Assembly: GCA_021307315.1 (NCBI GenBank)
Contig: JAJSPD010000248.1
Span: 1-13,805, forward strand
Length of the DNA stretch: 13,805 bases
Source: Bisporella sp. PMI_857
Taxonomy: Eukaryota; Ascomycota; Leotiomycetes; Helotiales; Helotiaceae
Direction: 5' to 3'
How positions within the stretch are numbered: position 1 is the first letter of the stretch; each line of letters opens with the position of its first letter. A program made the position numbers and the translations under genes. The notes beneath the pieces are model-generated. The model did no database searches and was not told the origin of the DNA. It saw only the letters and a list, made by a program, of their open reading frames with translations. This document shows positions 1 through 8,499 of this stretch, piece after piece.

Positions 1-1
1 A

Positions 2-613
2 GCTGGACTGAATCATATTGACAAGCCAGATTTTTTTACGGCTTACGTTGCGGCTCGTACGGAATCTATGACTACAAATACGGTCCGTAATGGATTTGCA
101 GCTACGGGTCTTGTTCCTTTTGATCCCGAACGAGTGTTTTTCAAGGCTTAATACTTACGTACGAACTTTAACTTTACCTGTTTAACTTTCTTCTATTCAA
201 GCTTTTTGGGTACCCGAAACGCTTCACAATATTTCTTAACTAGAGCTTCAAGCTCAGGCAATTAAAGAATATATTAGCCGCCGTACGACTAGTCTATCAA
301 GTTCTACCGAACAAGCTTTCAGCCAGCTAGTTAAAGGTTGCTAAATGCGATGCATACCGCTATTATTCTGGCGGAAGAAAATAAGCAATTACGGGCCGAA
401 AACACTCGACAAAAAAAAAAGAAAGCAAAGAAAAGGTTTTATATTGCTCAAGGAGGTGTTTTGACAGTTTAAGAAAGGTTAATTCGAGCTTAAGAAGCTG
501 ATTTACAGCCCGCAAGAGGAGTTGCAGGTCCGCAAGCTTCCGTACGAACCCGTGCACCCTCTACTTGTAGTATTTGTAAATCACTTGAATATACAGCTCG
601 TATATGCCTATAG
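2..613 (+). pseudogene. Decayed C-terminal end of a pogo-like (Tc1/mariner superfamily) transposase
   Basis: The first 49 codons (2-151) are open and read like the end of the DDE domain of fungal pogo-type transposases, including N-G-F-A-A-T-G-L-V-P-F-D-P-E-R-V, a hallmark of that family. A TAA follows at 149-151, where relatives usually continue into a Ser/Pro-rich tail. The tail can still be followed: W-V-P-E-T near 210, E-Q-A-F-S-Q-L near 308-330, then after a frame change near 345 A-E-E-N-K-Q-L-R-A-E-N, a lysine run, and a zinc-knuckle-like C-S-I-C-K-S-L-E-Y-T-A-R-I-C just before the stop at 611-613. Several in-frame stops are TAA where Gln would fit, as RIP produces from CAA/CAG. The N-terminal part lies left of the window. 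The family call is firm; the end point is less so. Confidence 0.8.
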
Positions 614-945
614 AAAAGAGCTTAGATTGTATATAATTGTATATTAGTTAATTCAATTGGTTGTTGTAAAAATCGTAGTTTACGGGTTGAAAATGGTGGG
701 GTGCGCGCAAGTTGCTTAGACGAGCAAGTTGCTTATTAAGTACGTTATAGATATATAAATTACGTAATATAAAGTTGTTAAAATCAGAATGAATATTTTA
801 ATTAATATTTAACTACAGTTTTATTTATTTACTTTTTGATATTATTAATATATTTACGTTCTTGTAAAATGCCAAGGAAAAGAGTGTCGGGTCACTTGTG
901 TTGCTAGGTTACTTATGAACTACGTTATGGATATAGATACAATAA
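614..945. repeat. AT-rich 3' flank of the pogo relic with a 28-bp direct repeat (728-755 and 908-935)
   Basis: There is no gene here. The segment is AT-rich apart from a short GC-richer patch near 694-725. Positions 728-755 and 908-935 match at about 24 of 28 bases, both ending in a TACGTTAT-GATATA core (TACGTTATAGATATA and TACGTTATGGATATA). Spaced copies like this are common as subterminal repeats near the ends of DNA transposons, so one copy may mark the right end of the pogo element and the other an older neighbouring end. I could not define a terminal inverted repeat, because the left end is outside the window. Confidence 0.4.
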
Positions 946-951
946 TTTATT
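946..951 (-). terminator. Possible polyadenylation signal of the aspartic protease gene
   Basis: The minus strand reads AATAAA here, about 190 nt past the protease stop codon and inside an A/T-rich stretch. The hexamer and distance fit a fungal 3'UTR end, but fungal poly(A) signals are loose and the hexamer is expected by chance in AT-rich DNA. Confidence 0.25.
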
Positions 952-1137
952 TGTTGAATCATGTTAGGGTTCCCTCCACAAGACAATCCAGTGTCGAGCT
1001 CCACCTGCATAATGGTTTCCCATTAAATATTGATAAGCTATTCTCTGTACATCACCACCAGTCAATTCAATCAGGGTATCTGGATACCAAGGAAACGATT
1101 TGCTGTTTATAACAGGACAAGCGTAGCGCAAGGTAGC

Positions 1138-2793
1138 TTACATAAGTAACCAGCCTCCACCTAGAAGCGCAAATATGGTCGAGCTTGCAACATACAGGAG
1201 TTCAATCAGATCTAAAGCAAGTGTATTTGAGACTGCCCCAGAAGAAATCTGGGTGACAAATGGACCTTGTGTCGCAGTTCCAGTGCTCAGACTGGTGGTT
1301 CGAGTTCGGGCAGAAGTCACACTTCTGACTGTGGTGGTCTTTCCTCCTGGCCTACCTGTGCCTGTCTCCGTGATTGGCGGTACGCTTGCTACTCCACTAA
1401 TTAGAGGTATTGCAGTCTGTGTTGCCTCAAAGTCAATGATACTACTTGTTGTCGAATCAAAATTTGTCTGGGCAAGCGCAATAAGATGATTTTTCAAGTC
1501 ATACACTACGTAAGCTGAGCGGAGAAAGGTTTCTCCAAGAATGTAAGGCTCTTCACTAGCGCTCATAACTCCTAGGATACAGACGTTGCTGAAAGAAATA
1601 TCGCTTGGTATGTACCCGGTCAGGTCTATGCCTAGCTTCTCCGGAATGAGAATCATTTCTCTGGCCGGGACACGAATAATGCTGGAGTTTCCAAATTTGA
1701 AATCCAATGTCAGACCTGGGGAGTTTTCTATTATATCGCAGTCGGCGTAGATAAGACCGCTGCAGCCGTAGTAGATGCACCAAGAGTCGTCATATGCATT
1801 CAGCTTGGTGTATATCGCGGTGGCAAGTACCTCGGGAAGATAGGTGAGTGCAGTACCAGAATCAAGAATGACCGATTCTTCGAAACTACTTGTGGTCAGA
1901 GTATCGCTAGTCTTAGCGACTGAATCCGATACAGCAAATGAAGTCATTGCCACACCCAATTCTGCGTAAACAGTGGTGCCGTTCGGTAGCCGCCGCGGGA
2001 CAACTGGCATCTCAATTAATTGTCCCTGAAACTTGTCTGCATCGAGTCCACCGAAAATTATAGAGCCTGAGGAGGAGTCCAGATCATCTAGATAAAGACT
2101 GTAGGCGTTGGTACTTATCAGTTTCTGGCTAACCATCGCATCAATTATATTAGGGTATACGAATGCTTCATCTTTGATTGTGAAGGGATCATCATAGTTC
2201 GAGGCCTCATTTAAAGTGTATCCGATGCCTAATAGCCCTTGTGTCAAATTTGCGTTTTGAGCAATGCCCATCTGGAGCCCTTTTATTGACACATCCCCAA
2301 TTGTGAAATCATCTGTGAAGTAGTCACCATCGACACCTGAGCCGTCCCCGTATGTGATGTGGAAACCATTCTTCACAGCTAGTCTGTACGTAGAAGAGTC
2401 GTCCGGATTGTCTAGCTCGCGTCAGCCAATCTGCTATAAAATGTCGAGCCGACACTTACATGGCGTTTGACATCCGGTCTCCTCCTCCGCCTGGTATTGT
2501 TTGTCCACGCAAAGATCTGTTTTTGTGGATAATACCCAAGTATCGCTGCTACCAGTATCTATAGCTAATGCTACGTCTTGAGGAGGCGTTCCCACTGACA
2601 CGGTCGCCATGTAGCTTTGTCCCGTGAAGTTGTTCCCCAAGACTTCCAAAACACTTGCTCGTGCCCGCACTTGGCGATTAGCTTGTGCGATTGGGCGCCT
2701 AGGGTTCTTGGAGATGCTCAATTTCATTGCAGCCAAGGCGGAAGTGCCGAATGTTATGAGGCTAAAGATGGCAGATATGGTTCGCGGCTGCAT
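1138..2793 (-). CDS. Pepsin-like aspartic protease (A1 family, yapsin type), secreted and probably GPI-anchored; two exons
   Basis: The gene model is exon 1 at 2793-2460 and exon 2 at 2411-1138, giving 535 residues. Both catalytic motifs of A1 proteases are present: D-T-G-S-S-D (Asp79) and D-S-G-T (Asp295). The flap I-T-Y-G-D-G-S carries Tyr132, and L-G-E-T-F-L-R-S-A-Y-V-V-Y-D-L (403-417) is the conserved C-lobe segment. Residues 1-22 look like a signal peptide. A basic stretch before residue 45 may be a propeptide. After about residue 455 the chain is Ser/Thr-rich, then ends in a hydrophobic tail (about 510-535) after a Ser-Ser-Gly (501-503), as in GPI-anchored yapsins. Such enzymes cleave proteins at the wall or outside the cell. 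The start is the first Met before the signal peptide. There are no stops or RIP-like damage, unlike the flanks. Substrate is unknown. Confidence 0.9.
2412..2459 (-). other. 48-bp spliceosomal intron in the aspartic protease gene
   Basis: On the minus strand the segment begins GTAAGT, has a GCTGACG branch-site-like motif about 10 nt before the end, and ends in CTAG. Removing it joins the codon T|AC (Tyr112) and gives C-Q-T-P-Y-N-P-D-D-S-S-T-Y, the S-S-T-Y context typical between the first catalytic Asp and the flap in A1 proteases. Left in, the frame reaches a stop at 2434-2436. The length is small but normal for filamentous ascomycetes. Confidence 0.88.
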
Positions 2794-4098
2794 CTTGGTA
2801 AGTCTACAGTTTGGCCGGAAATTGATGATATCCTATCAAACGGAAGCGTAGCCTGCCTCCAGTTAATCCAGTTAGCCCAAGCAGCTGTGCTATGGACAGC
2901 TGCAGGAAGAGTTCCTTTGTTTGAGCGAATGAAGCTATTCGCTCCTGGAGGATGACTAGACCTAGTAACTCAGACCGAAAGAATAGAGAGTAGGAACATG
3001 ATACAAAAGGAAAGTGGAAGAGCCTTTGTACTTATAGCACTGACTTCGATATTCAGTCGAACGATAGGCTCCCAGACTCACAGAGAACCAACCGAAGGAT
3101 CATCGAATGTTGGCTTTGACAGTGGTAACTACTCATGGGTCGGCCAGTAAGAAGAACGAGTGAACAGTCACACCTTCGGAGCGGAATCTGAAGGAGCTGG
3201 GAGACCCTCGACAACTACTAACAGAACTATGCCTAGCATGACTTGAGTTAAGTCTCTGGTGAGCTGTCCGGGCGGCCAGTGGAAAAGGGAATTCAGAATT
3301 GTTAGTTGGAGGTTGCCTATTAACATGCGGTTGCAAGGAACAAGCCCCACTCATCCTCCCCCATTCGACGTTTAACACAGTAGTTATGCTTTCCGCCAAC
3401 CTTAGCCGCTTGGCATGGCTTGGCCTCTGTCCCGCTGTTGCTGACTCCACCGGAAAATGGTAAGGCAGGTAGGTATACCTTAACAGTACCCAAGAGTCGA
3501 GCCTTAGATGATCTGATTGAGATATATCATATATGGTACAGGTATAGGTACAGACTCGGATGATCCTCTTTCTTCCTCTTTCTTCTTCTTTCATCTTCCG
3601 ACTCACTCATCGATAGTCTTCCTGTACCAGCGTTTAGTGAGCCAAGACAAAGGCGCACGAGATAAATATAGCCTAATCTAATATCAGCTTCATCGACTTT
3701 TGACTTTGGCCGGTCCACTCATGCAATTAATTCCTCGAGCTTCCGTTTCAATTCTGCCTTGCCAAAAAAAACTAATGAGTATGATATCCCCCTCCTCCAC
3801 CACAAACCACCCAACAAGAATAAAAAGGGGTGACTACTTATGGAATATTACATGGCTCGCGAGCCGGAAGGCATTTTGCCAAGTCGGGTCATCTTTCATT
3901 CAACACCGGTCCATCCCATGCACATCTGTTCACGAAACGTTCATATTGCTGGATGACCCGTGATAGTAAGGTATGGACTAGATTTCGAAGTTAAGAAGGT
4001 GATAGAGAGGCATGCTATCAAGAGACGGCTTTACGTAAACCACTACACAATGTTCACGTATTCAGTTTCATACAAGATAGCGCATAATTTTTAGGTTG
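2794..4098. other. Promoter and intergenic DNA without a convincing gene; polypyrimidine tract at 3568-3599
   Basis: Base composition is ordinary rather than AT-rich. Short open frames exist on both strands, but none shows a known motif, a splice pattern joining them, or a stable low-complexity bias. The tract at 3568-3599 is nearly pure C/T (repeated TCTTCC/TTCTTC), a common fungal promoter feature. A 6-bp inverted repeat (GCGAAT/ATTCGC, 2925-2942) sits in the presumed 5'UTR of the protease. Nothing else stands out. Confidence 0.6.
3029..3036 (-). promoter_or_regulatory. Possible TATA box of the aspartic protease gene
   Basis: The minus strand reads TATAAGTA about 236 nt before the start codon. 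A pyrimidine-rich stretch lies 20-55 nt downstream (minus-strand C/T runs around 3015-2980), where fungal transcripts often start. This would leave a 5'UTR of about 200 nt. It rests on position and motif only. Confidence 0.3.
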
Positions 4099-4232
4099 TG
4101 TAACGATCGCAATAGGAATAGGTTTTACCGCTACGCCAGCTGGCCAAAAAGGCACTTGAATTGACCTTTCGGTCAATTCCCTATTCCGCTATATATAGGT
4201 CACGTACCGTGACAGGTTGAGAATGGCATACC
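4099..4232 (-). mobile_element. Truncated or diverged LTR (family shared with the LTR at 6124-6279), minus orientation
   Basis: Read on the minus strand, this segment matches the LTR at 6124-6279: a TATATATAG box, an AATTGAC hairpin, the block TCAAGTGCCTTTTTGGCC, TGGCGTAGCGGT, and the same end, CCTATTGCGATCGTTACA. Similarity covers about 120 bp strongly and fades toward GGCATACC at 4225-4232, so the 5' boundary (expected TGTAAC) is lost or diverged. No target duplication is evident. It may be a solo LTR, or one arm of an inverted structure with the other copy. Confidence 0.65.
4115..4187 (-). other. Conserved RNA hairpin architecture inside the left LTR
   Basis: The outer stem is GGAATAGG (4115-4122) with CCTATTCC (4180-4187). 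The inner stem is GAATTGACC (4158-4166) with GGTCAATTC (4171-4179). On the minus (LTR sense) strand the inner loop is GAAA, a GNRA-type tetraloop. The right LTR has the same two stems with changed but still complementary bases. The structure lies just after the LTR's TATA box, so it would be in the transcript. Confidence 0.6.
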
Positions 4233-4567
4233 ATCTTGCTGCCAGCCGACCGTGATTTGATGGTTAGAAACCACACGCGATCCGACGGAAGCAATCTAAT
4301 TATACATGTTCGTGCTTGCCATCAGCTGTGACAGACTCAAGCGGGGTTCTAGCGTGGACTGGACTTGGAAAGATGTCGTACGGCTTATTTTTATATTGGC
4401 ATTCTACTCTCTTTGAGGAGAGATTGAGAAGCTCGGGGGTTATTTACATGTACCTCTTGGGCCACACTCAAAGCGTGTGGCTTCCAGTCAAATCGGCTTT
4501 TTAAAAACTGCAGTGAGAACTGGTCGAAGGGGGTTTGTTATTTTTCAGGAGACCCTTCGAATTCTGC
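4233..4567. other. Unassigned DNA between the left LTR relic and the passenger element
   Basis: There is one short open frame (4316-4504, +, 62 codons) containing L-G-K-M-S-Y-G-L-F-L-Y-W-H, which faintly recalls the L-G-K-x-S-Y-x-L-Y-L-W-H segment of membrane acyltransferases. It has no supporting upstream domain and ends abruptly, so I do not call a gene. Base composition is ordinary. Confidence 0.4.
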
Positions 4568-4752
<185 letters not shown>

Positions 4753-4963
4753 CTTTTAACGTGCTGTATCAGTCGAGGACTATGTAACACGGCTAGGCCA
4801 CCAGGCCTGGCCCTCAGGCAGGCCCTTCTCGTGAGCTTCGCGATCCTAATAACAGTAACAAATACTGTGTTTCTATATGCTATGTCCGAGAGTAAAAAGA
4901 AAAACGCAGGAGCACTAAGTACTCTACAAGAACTGTACTAGCCAATATTAATAGACTAGTAGC

Positions 4964-5137
4964 TGTCACGTCGCGTGCTCCCAAGCACACGTGATCCATA
5001 TTAGGCGAGCTCCCCGAGCTCCTCGTGTATATATAGCCTGCTCTCCCCGAGCTCCCTCTTCCTTCCTTAGCTATAGATTCTCGTATGATACCACCGTTGC
5101 CCTCTGTATCTGTAGATCCACAGCGCGTGTCGTGACA
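4964..5137 (+). mobile_element. Solo LTR (174 bp) nested in passenger copy 1, with GTAGC target duplication
   Basis: The segment begins TGTCACG and ends CGTGACA, a perfect 7-bp terminal inverted repeat with the TG...CA ends of LTRs. It is flanked by GTAGC at 4959-4963 and 5138-5142, a 5-bp duplication as integrases make. Copy 2 of the host element runs straight through the equivalent site (TAGTAGCCTTAA), i.e. an empty site. A TATATATA box at 5028-5035 sets the orientation as plus. There is no internal region, consistent with LTR-LTR recombination. The family is unknown; it differs from the 6124-6279 LTR though the layout is similar. Confidence 0.9.
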
Positions 5138-5345
5138 GTAGCTTTAATATACTTTTTCCAAAAACCTTTTATATATTCCAGTAAGTGTTAAAGATCGAGT
5201 TTTTGTATATAACTAAAGCATTCATTTTTTTTTTTTTTTTTTTGCTTTTCAAATTTACTTCTAAACTTTTCTTCTTTTTTGCAAATGCTTTATTTTTTCT
5301 ACCGGCTTTGCTGCTTTTTTCTCAAAGCTTATTCTCGTCGTTTTT

Positions 5346-5759
5346 TTAGTAGTTAACGCTGTTTGTAGCTCGTACTAAGTGCCCAAAGTTTAGTTCTTTT
5401 TGGCGAAAAGCATAAAAACCGCAAAAAAGTAAATAAATGTAGTCGCAAAAAATTGCTTCGATGTCGAATTGAAACTTAAAATAAAAGTGGGTCGAGTAAA
5501 AATTTTGCTTCAGAGAGTATTCGACTGACTGTCGCCCTGCCAGCGCGCAGGTAACTGAACGGCGAGTAAGTAGAATAAGTTTTGCTATATACAGCCGTAT
5601 AACCTTTGATTCGAGCTGAAAAGGCCTCTGTTTCGAGTGTTGCGTTGTACCGTGCGTTCTCGACTCCAGTTCGAATTGACTCAATCTCGGCTCTCCAGAC
5701 GTAAACGCTGAAGGTTCGTAAAGGGCACCACATACAGGTGTTGAGTCTTCGCCCTCCAT
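5346..5759 (-). CDS. Uncertain 137-codon frame at the 5' end of passenger copy 1
   Basis: The frame opens at the very 5' end of the element, and part of its ATG comes from the flanking target duplication. The start M-E-G-E-D-S-T-P-V-C-G-A-L-Y-E-P aligns with the same frame of copy 2 (E-G-D-G-stop-T-P-V-C-G-A-L-Y-E-P), where a stop interrupts it. The rest is Phe/Tyr-rich and matches nothing I recognise. It could be a remnant of a LINE ORF1 or non-coding 5' leader. Because the start codon depends on the insertion site and copy 2 is closed, a functional protein is doubtful. Confidence 0.2.
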   Translation of the reverse strand: MEGEDSTPVCGALYEPSAFTSGEPRLSQFELESRTHGTTQHSKQRPFQLESKVIRLYIAKLILLTRRSVTCALAGRQSVEYSLKQNFYSTHFYFKFQFDIEAIFCDYIYLLFCGFYAFRQKELNFGHLVRATNSVNY

Positions 5760-5770
5760 AATCTCCTAGC
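5758..5770. repeat. 13-bp target-site duplication, right copy (element 4581-5757)
   Basis: This is an exact copy of 4568-4580 (ATAATCTCCTAGC), abutting the element's 5' end. Removing one copy and the element restores a continuous empty site. Confidence 0.92.
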
Positions 5771-6123
5771 AGGTATGGTTGGCGAAGACACTGGAAGCTA
5801 TCAAGAGACCATTGTCGCCGTAGGTTATATATGCTGAATCCTGCCTGAGAGATCCAAGAACCTTAGATAAATCTCCAATCATTCCAAAGCGCATTCGTGC
5901 AGGCTAGCCAATGTAGCCCCATGAGAGGCTATATGACATCACCGACAACTAAAGAACTCAATTATCTAGCAGCGCATTCTGATCATCAAGGTAAGGGATT
6001 GCAGCAGCGTTGGTTGAGCACGGAATGAAGCAGGCAGAGATCATGGAGCTTAATGCCCTTGCCCTGGCCATATACCGGAGAGCTTTTTAATTACAGGTAA
6101 AGAACAGATCTAAATGAGCGCTA
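5771..6123. other. Unassigned DNA between passenger copy 1 and the right LTR
   Basis: Base composition is ordinary, with no open frame of note and no recognisable motif on either strand. Together with 4233-4567 it formed one segment of about 690 bp before the passenger inserted. Confidence 0.5.
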
Positions 6124-6279
6124 TGTAACAGCCGGTATGCCCAAGGTGCGACACGGAGGTTGTCACGTGTCGCACGCGACGTATATATAGGAGAGTAAGG
6201 AATTGACTCCCAGTCAATTCAAGTGCCTTTTTGGCCCGTTGGCGTAGCGGTATAACTTACTCCTATTGCGATCGTTACA
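6124..6279 (+). mobile_element. Complete LTR, 156 bp (TGTAAC...GTTACA)
   Basis: The ends TGTAAC and GTTACA are 6-bp inverted repeats with canonical TG...CA. Inside are a GC-rich upstream part, a TATATATAGGAG box at 6182-6193, and a structured segment after it. There is no 5-bp duplication (CGCTA before, GAGGT after), so it may be the 5' LTR of a longer decayed element reaching into the AT-rich block, or a rearranged copy. Directly downstream, a 40-codon frame opens at 6286 (M-A-R-D-Q-K-A-D-E-Q-G) before composition becomes strongly AT-rich. The other LTR was not found to the right. Confidence 0.75.
6193..6262 (+). other. Conserved RNA hairpin architecture inside the right LTR
   Basis: The outer stem is GAGTAAG (6193-6199) with CTTACTC (6256-6262). 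The inner stem is GAATTGACT (6200-6208) with AGTCAATTC (6212-6220), around a CCC loop. Against the left LTR, two outer pairs and one inner pair changed on both sides and stay complementary. The segment between carries GCC-TTTTT-GGC (6225-6235) and TGGCGTAGCGGT, the latter resembling a tRNA A-box; no B-box was seen. Confidence 0.6.
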
Positions 6280-7910
6280 GAGGTCATGGCACGAGATCAG
6301 AAGGCTGATGAACAGGGTATAAAAGGTTTCAAAGTCGATACGGAAAAAAGTCGAAATCGCCTATATAAAAGGCTTGCTTTAACTTTTTACAGTTGTTTTT
6401 GTAATTAAAATCGACATTGTTTAGCGTTTTTAGAAAAAAGTTAAAAATGCTAAGGTTTATGTTTTAGTAAAAATAAATCACTTGATTTTTTCGAAATAAT
6501 ATACAAATAATTAATTTTCGAAAATTTTACAAAAATATTTAAATGTTTTTTTAGCCGACAATACTAAAAAGCTAGTTTTGTATAAAAATATTAATTTAGC
6601 AATAAAATTGCAGCTAAAAAAACAAACTTTTATATAAGCTAATTTACTTTTTGTTACAAACTGAACTAGCGGCTTTTCGATTTTTATTTTTTTTAAAAAT
6701 CTAACTAAAAAATTTATTAAAAAAATCAAAAAGCTTTACAAAAGCGCTAATTTTGTTCGCATTTAAAAAATAAAAAAGTTTTCGTTTTTGTATCGACTAT
6801 AAAAGCTTAAATACAGTTATTATTAAAAATCGATATTTTTTGCTATTAATTTCGGAAATTATAAACAAAGTATTTAAATTTTAATATTTCAGCAAAATCG
6901 ATTTAAAAAACGTATATTACCGGTTACGAATTAAAAAAATAATTAATTAAAAAACAGTTTTTCGAACTTGATACAAGCATTTCGAATTTTTAGTAATACC
7001 GATAAGTTTTACTAATACACTTATTACTAAAAAATAGTTAAAATAGCCGCAAACTTAGCAATTTCAGTACAGTATAAACCGTTTTTAAAACAAAAGTATT
7101 TCGAAGCTTTTTCGGTGTATTTTAAACAGTATTTTTATTTTGACACTACAATTTTGTACTTTTTATTCGACTAAAAACAAATACGTTTAACGCTTCTATA
7201 AACAGTGTTTTTTTTAGCTACAAAAAGATTTAAGCTAATAGTATTTAATTGCTTTTTTTAAGCAATTCAAAAAAAGTAAAGCTTTATTACAGCACTTTTA
7301 ATAAAAAATTTATAACTGTAATTAAATGTTTTAAACATTAGCATTATTATTTTAAAAAAAGTTGGTATACTATCGAAGTTTAGTCGAATTATTAAAATTT
7401 GCAAAGTTTTATAAAACAGCCAAAAATCAATAACAAATAAACTAAATAGCTTATTTATTTTATTTTTTATAATTTTATTATACGACATCGACTAAAGTTT
7501 TTTAATTCTGCCGACAAACCGTCGAAACAGTTTAACTATAAAACTACAAATTAAAATAAAATTGTTTAAAAAAACTTGCTAATTGTTGGAATGCATGTAC
7601 ATAGTTTCACGCGTTCCATATCGCTAGGATTGTGGGTTTTCTACTATCTATACAACTACTTGGCAATAGGCCGTAGCTTAAAAGAATCAACGAATATTAT
7701 AACTATACCAGTAAAAGCGTAGTTACAGCTATTACGCCTTTTGCTACGTAGTAAGTATTCCGACACTGATCAGTTGAAAGCTTTTACAGATTAGACTAAT
7801 CTATTTCGAATTGCAACCGTCAGAATACGACTTTTTCTTTTTTTCCTTAAACTTTTCTTTTTCAATACAACTCTTTTTTTTTTTAACACTTTTTATACAA
7901 CGCCCACAAC
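6280..7910. other. AT-rich RIP-like block with no recognisable gene
   Basis: From about 6400 the DNA is dominated by A/T runs and TA steps, with stops in all frames. CpG remains common (TTCGA, ATCGAT, CCGAT), so loss is not by CpG decay; it fits C-to-T change at CpA, the RIP signature. The stretch 7584-7800 is less AT-rich and opens with TGTTGGAATGCATGTAC, which resembles the start of some Copia-type LTRs, but I found no matching end. This is probably a dead element interior; the family cannot be read. Confidence 0.6.
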
Positions 7911-7970
7911 GCTTTGCAATGCTTTACAGCGCTTTATAGCGCTTTACGACGTTTTACAACGTTTTACAGC
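7911..7970 (+). repeat. 10-bp tandem repeat, six units
   Basis: Units run GCTTTGCAAT, GCTTTACAGC, GCTTTATAGC, GCTTTACGAC, GTTTTACAAC, GTTTTACAGC, in exact 10-base register. The motif TTTACARC recurs at 8250-8275 and in the 24-bp repeats beyond 8500, so all may derive from one seed sequence. Confidence 0.8.
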
Positions 7971-8499
7971 TTTTAAACCTTTTTTTTTTAATTGAACTAT
8001 CGAACTTTTTCTTAAATTGACTCTTTTTAACGACAATCACAATAAAAAATAGCATAGAAAAATAAAAAGCTTTATACAAAAAATAAAAACAAAAAATAAC
8101 CTTTTTAACAGCCACGGCAATCGACGTAAACACGTACGTTAAATTCAAAGTTTACGACTACGAAATACATAAAAATATAAATAATAATTTATAAAACTTT
8201 TTTCAGCACGATTTTAAAAGCTATATAATCGACATGTTTAACGCTGCTTTACAACGCTACGTTTAAGCTTTACAAGCTTGTTTACGAAAGCAAAGAGTTT
8301 ATATAGTTACAAACAAGAATTTTGTTTAAGCGTTAATCGATTGCTTTTAGGAAAAAGAGCGTTGTCGAAATCAATAAACAATTAAAGAATTTCAAGAAAT
8401 TCAGAAAAACTGCGAGCTTATTAAATTTAACAATATTGCGCACTAATTCTTTCAATTGCAACTATTTCGGCTTTTTGAAAAAGTTATTTTCAAGTTTTT

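Noticed and set aside
1175..1489. 104-codon plus-strand frame
   Set aside because: It is antisense to the Ser/Thr-rich C-terminal part of the protease, whose composition leaves the opposite strand open.
3133..3606. 157-codon minus-strand frame upstream of the protease
   Set aside because: It has no known motif and a Ser/Arg-rich random-looking composition, and it lies over promoter-like DNA with a polypyrimidine tract and TATA-like sites.
4158..4179. Hammerhead-type self-cleaving ribozyme, suggested by the GAAA in the left LTR hairpin
   Set aside because: The required CTGATGA core is absent, and the right LTR copy has CCC instead of GAAA.
4316..4504. Short frame with an acyltransferase-like L-G-K-M-S-Y-G-L-F-L-Y-W-H segment
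   Set aside because: The match is one short motif with an extra residue, there is no upstream domain, and the frame stops after 62 codons.
6230..6300. tRNA gene or tRNA-derived SINE, from the A-box-like TGGCGTAGCGGT
   Set aside because: No B-box follows at the right distance and no CCA-type acceptor pairing was found.
6511..8148. Minus-strand frames of 64-73 codons in the AT-rich block
   Set aside because: They are Phe/Lys/Ile/Asn-rich, as any open frame in such DNA would be, with no motif.
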